Below are positions 5,297 to 7,597 of a DNA stretch of 7,597 bases, one piece after another. Every line of letters starts with the position of its first letter. Position 1 is the stretch's first letter. The DNA lies in the NCBI GenBank assembly GCA_021796155.1, contig JAJYOO010000104.1, positions 1-7,597 of the forward strand, in the 5' to 3' direction. A program made the translations under genes and the position numbers. A model generated the notes under the pieces. It was given only the letters and a program-made list of their open reading frames with translations, did no database searches and was not told the origin of the DNA. The DNA comes from Chloroflexota bacterium (GTDB taxonomy: Bacteria; Chloroflexota; Anaerolineae; Anaerolineales; Villigracilaceae).

Positions 5297-5878
5297 ATGA
5301 ACGAAACTGCAAAAGTAGCGCCACGCCGGGGAGTTCCGCTTTGGGCCCAGATCGTCATCTGGGCTTTGTTGGTTGGATTGCTTGTGCTCGTTGCCTTTGA
5401 GCTTAATCGTTCGCAACAGGGACAGGTTCAGCCCGGTGCGAGCATCCAGAATTTCACGATGCCATTGTTCAGCGGCTACGAACTCAACGGTCAGAATCAA
5501 TTCAACTTGTCCGCGTATCGCGGCAAAGTGGTGATGGTCAATTTCTGGGCATCGTGGTGCAAGCCATGCGAACAGGAAGCCGCGGATCTTGAACAGGCCT
5601 GGCAATACTACAAGGATAGTGGCAAGGTTGTGTTCGTCGGTGCGGATTACGTAGACACCGAACCCGAAGCGCGCGCTTATCTTCAAAAATTTGGAATCAC
5701 GTTTGCCAATGGCCCGGACCTGGGCACGAAGGTTTCGCAATTGTTCCGCATCAAGGGCGTTCCTGAAACATATTTCATTGACCAGAACGGCGTGCTCAAA
5801 TACGCGCAGATTGGCCCATTCTCATCGGTGGATGAGATCAAAGCCATCATTGATCCGCTTTTGAAGCAGCAGCAATAG
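5297..5878 (+). CDS. ccmG: CcmG/DsbE-type membrane-anchored thioredoxin
   Basis: This 193-residue protein is a thiol-disulfide oxidoreductase of the TlpA/ResA/CcmG group that passes electrons to CcmH and apocytochromes. After a basic N-terminus, one membrane anchor spans about 14-34; the thioredoxin domain lies outside (about 44-193). The active site is WASWCKPC (84-91, Cys88 and Cys91), and the cis-proline is Pro156 in GVPET. GKVVMVNFWASWC and FGITFANGPD (132-141) fit the family. The ATG at 5297 is chosen because AGGAG (5286-5290) lies 6 bases before it and the anchor starts soon after. The frame stays open back to GTG 5216, but that extension translates an intergenic repeat and has no proper ribosome site. 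The next gene follows 10 bases after the stop. The 5' gap to ccmH is unusually long for this cluster. Confidence 0.92.
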   Translation: MNETAKVAPRRGVPLWAQIVIWALLVGLLVLVAFELNRSQQGQVQPGASIQNFTMPLFSGYELNGQNQFNLSAYRGKVVMVNFWASWCKPCEQEAADLEQAWQYYKDSGKVVFVGADYVDTEPEARAYLQKFGITFANGPDLGTKVSQLFRIKGVPETYFIDQNGVLKYAQIGPFSSVDEIKAIIDPLLKQQQ

Positions 5879-5888
5879 AGGGAATGAA

Positions 5889-6401
5889 ATGGATATCGGT
5901 GCAATTCTCTTGCTCATCGCTCTGTTGCTTGGCGTAGGACTGTATCTCGCCGCGCCGCTGTTTGACAACCGCGCTCGCCGCACATCTGCCAGCACGCAGG
6001 AAGCTTCCTCGCTGATGGCCGAACGCGACCGTGTGATCAATGCCTTGCAGGAACTGGATTTCGATTTCAGGCTCGGCAAGATCCCCGAAGAAGATTATCC
6101 AACCCAACGCACGGACCTTTTACAAAAAGGCGCGGAGGTCTTAAAGAAATTGGACGCGCTGACACCAGCCAAAAGCGGAGGCCATGACGCTGAGGATCGT
6201 TTGGAAAAAGCGGTAGCCGCGCGTCGAGCAGATGCGGCAAAAGCACAAGCCGTACAGGTTTCAGATGACGATATCGAATCGCTTTTGGCCGCGCGCCGCA
6301 AGGAACACAAAACCAAGTCCGCGGGATTCTGTCCGCGCTGTGGCAAGCCAGTCATGGTCTCCGATCACTTTTGTCCAAGCTGCGGAAAGGCGCTGAAATA
6401 A
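5889..6401 (+). CDS. CcmI-like single-helix membrane protein with C-terminal zinc ribbon
   Basis: This 170-residue protein has a membrane helix at about 4-24. A charged helical region follows whose RVINALQELDFDFRLGKIPEEDY (48-70) matches the conserved segment after the first helix of CcmI-type proteins (ELDFD.R.GK..EEDY). Residues 75-137 are a probable coiled coil rich in Ala, Lys, Glu and Arg. The C-terminus is a zinc ribbon with CPRC (148-151) and CPSC (162-165), each followed by Gly-Lys. CcmI proper binds apocytochromes with outer TPR repeats; there are none here. A zinc ribbon is expected inside the cell, so the soluble part is probably cytoplasmic. AGGGA (5879-5883) lies 5 bases before the ATG. 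Position after ccmG suggests a role in cytochrome c assembly or its control. The function is not known to me. Confidence 0.75.
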   Translation: MDIGAILLLIALLLGVGLYLAAPLFDNRARRTSASTQEASSLMAERDRVINALQELDFDFRLGKIPEEDYPTQRTDLLQKGAEVLKKLDALTPAKSGGHDAEDRLEKAVAARRADAAKAQAVQVSDDDIESLLAARRKEHKTKSAGFCPRCGKPVMVSDHFCPSCGKALK

Positions 6402-6411
6402 ACAAAACGTA

Positions 6412-6439
6412 AAACGCAATTGCATTTGCTCTTGCGTTT
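6412..6439 (+). other. 8-bp stem hairpin before the lipoprotein cytochrome gene
   Basis: AAACGCAA (6412-6419) and TTGCGTTT (6432-6439) form a perfect 8-bp stem with a 12-base loop, in the 57-base gap between the ccmI-like gene and the cytochrome gene. No T-run follows, so it is not a typical terminator. It ends 8 bases before the AAAGGA ribosome site (6448-6453) and may affect message stability or translation. Confidence 0.4.
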
Positions 6440-6458
6440 CGACCTTCAAAGGAATCAC

Positions 6459-7595
6459 ATGAAATTACGGCTCCCCATCCTTCTTCTTCTCCTCGCAATG
6501 GCGCTGGCCGCCTGCAATTTTTCGTTATCGGAAGATATCACTCCGCCGCCCAATTATGTTTCGCCCACGCCCATGCCCACGCTCGGCGCGTTATATCCGT
6601 CTACCGCGCCCAATCCGCAAAACGGCGCGTTGATCTACACACAATACTGTGCGGCGTGTCACGGCGATAAAGGCTTGGGCGATGGCCCGCAAAGTATGCA
6701 GTTGCCGGTCACAGTCCCGGGCATTGGCCTGGCAGATGTGGCCCAATCGGCATCGCCTGCTCAATGGTACAAAATCGTTTCGGAAGGCAACCTCGACCGT
6801 TTCATGCCGCCCTTCATCGGCGCGTTGAGCGACCAGGAACGCTGGGATGTTGTGGCTTATGTCATGACGCTGCATACAACTCCCGATCAAATCGCGCAAG
6901 GCAAATCGCTCTTCGACGCGAACTGTGCGGATTGCGCCAGCAAATTCGGCGACCTGCAAAAAATGTCAACGCTCTCCGAGGCTGACATCGTTGGAATTAT
7001 CAAGAATGGCAACAGTGATATTCCTGCGTTTGGAAAAAACTTTACGGACACTCAAGCTTATGACGTTGCCGCGTACATCCGAACTTTGACAGTTGTCGTC
7101 GCGGCGCAGCCCACTGCGACCGAGGTGGCAGCTCCCGTTTCGACAGCGACGCCCGCGCCTGCAAGTGGAACTCAGGAAGCATCCGCAGCGGCATCGGAAA
7201 CGCCGTCAGCCGCGAATGAAACTCCGGGAACACCAGCCGCCACAACGTCCGCGCAGGGAACGCCCGCGGCCACAACCGTCGCTGGTGCTGGAACTGTCAG
7301 CGGAACGATCCAAATGGCAAGCGGTGGAAGCGTCCCGGCCAATTTGAATGTCATTTTGCATGGCTATGACCATGGACAAGATGCAACGGGCACAGCCACT
7401 CCGCAGGAAGTTTTGACACTGAATGGAACTTCCGCGCCCGATGGTACATTCCGATTCGATAACGTTGCCATGCCAACCAATCGTATCTTCATGGCGGAGG
7501 TCAGTTACAGCGGAATCAAATATCAGTCCGCGTATGATACCGCTACCGATGGAACAACAAGCCTGACGCTGTCGCCCGTCAAACTTTATGACTAG
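6459..7595 (+). CDS. Lipoprotein cytochrome c: one active heme domain, one degenerate domain, Thr/Pro/Ala linker and beta-sandwich-like tail
   Basis: The protein has 378 residues. Residues 1-19 form a lipoprotein signal with lipobox LAAC (Cys19). A Pro-rich spacer follows (28-53). Domain 1 (about 53-140) is a class I cytochrome c with CAACH (64-68) and Met116 in FMPPF as probable sixth ligand. Domain 2 (about 142-211) keeps the fold pattern (GKSLFDANCADC, DVAAYIRTL) but reads CADCA at 156-160. Ala replaces the heme-binding His, and Ile188 (DIPAFG) stands where the family has Met, so it probably binds no heme. Residues 212-277 are a flexible Thr/Pro/Ala linker. Residues 278-378 (GTVSGTIQ, DGTFRFDNV) look like a carboxypeptidase-regulatory or transthyretin-like beta-sandwich. 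ATG 6459 has AAAGGA 5 bases before it; the frame opens at TTG 6420 but that form would spoil the signal. It is probably an outer electron carrier and a client of the Ccm genes. Confidence 0.88.
   Translation: MKLRLPILLLLLAMALAACNFSLSEDITPPPNYVSPTPMPTLGALYPSTAPNPQNGALIYTQYCAACHGDKGLGDGPQSMQLPVTVPGIGLADVAQSASPAQWYKIVSEGNLDRFMPPFIGALSDQERWDVVAYVMTLHTTPDQIAQGKSLFDANCADCASKFGDLQKMSTLSEADIVGIIKNGNSDIPAFGKNFTDTQAYDVAAYIRTLTVVVAAQPTATEVAAPVSTATPAPASGTQEASAAASETPSAANETPGTPAATTSAQGTPAATTVAGAGTVSGTIQMASGGSVPANLNVILHGYDHGQDATGTATPQEVLTLNGTSAPDGTFRFDNVAMPTNRIFMAEVSYSGIKYQSAYDTATDGTTSLTLSPVKLYD
7227..7286 (+). repeat. 30-bp imperfect tandem duplication in the linker
   Basis: Two adjacent 30-base units (7227-7256 and 7257-7286) encode GTPAATTSAQ and GTPAATTVAG, residues 257-276 of the lipoprotein cytochrome. 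Most differences are at third codon positions, so the peptide is kept better than the DNA. This fits an old duplication in a low-complexity spacer. Confidence 0.7.
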
Positions 7596-7597
7596 AT

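Noticed and set aside
6420..6458. Longer lipoprotein cytochrome from TTG 6420
   Set aside because: It would add 13 residues before a perfect lipoprotein signal and would start inside a hairpin; ATG 6459 has AAAGGA at good spacing.

Overview
This window looks like a chromosomal segment of a bacterium of the phylum Chloroflexota, probably Anaerolineae-like. That is inferred from three things: the gene order ccmE-ccmF-ccmH-ccmG-(ccmI-like with zinc ribbon)-cytochrome c, the use of LAAC lipoboxes on surface cytochromes, and the Cys-type CcmE. No rRNA or other phylogenetic marker is present, so the assignment is an inference.

Layout: two leftward genes, a divergent regulatory region, then a rightward cluster of six genes. 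On the minus strand, 1-447 is the 5' part of a membrane-anchored multiheme cytochrome c that runs off the left edge, with three CXXCH motifs visible. 687-1700 is a hexaheme lipoprotein cytochrome with a collagen-like Gly-Pro stretch just after the lipid anchor. A hairpin at 608-625 separates them. The gene-free stretch 1701-2079 holds promoter-like elements on both strands, a perfect 16-bp palindrome (1865-1880) and several smaller inverted repeats. On the plus strand, 2080-7595 encodes CcmE, CcmF, CcmH, CcmG, a CcmI-like protein and a lipoprotein cytochrome c.

How it fits together: the rightward cluster is the back half of a System I cytochrome c maturation pathway. CcmE carries heme, CcmF is the heme ligation core, and CcmH and CcmG handle apocytochrome thiols. 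The cluster lies beside at least three c-type cytochromes that need this machinery. The heme-export and loading genes ccmA, ccmB, ccmC and ccmD are not in the window.

Main points of interest. (1) CcmE has a CPTKY motif (Cys-type, as in the variant System I*), yet CcmH and CcmG, which the described System I* lacks, are present. (2) CcmH has two extra cysteines near its LxCxxC motif. (3) The second cytochrome c domain of the last gene has lost both the heme-ligating His (CADCA) and the expected Met (IPAFG), so it looks like a non-heme pseudo-cytochrome domain. (4) A strong terminator-like hairpin lies between ccmE and ccmF. (5) The CcmI-like protein ends in a zinc ribbon. No mobile element, CRISPR array, tRNA or rRNA was seen. 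I did not find a clearly new defence or mobile system.
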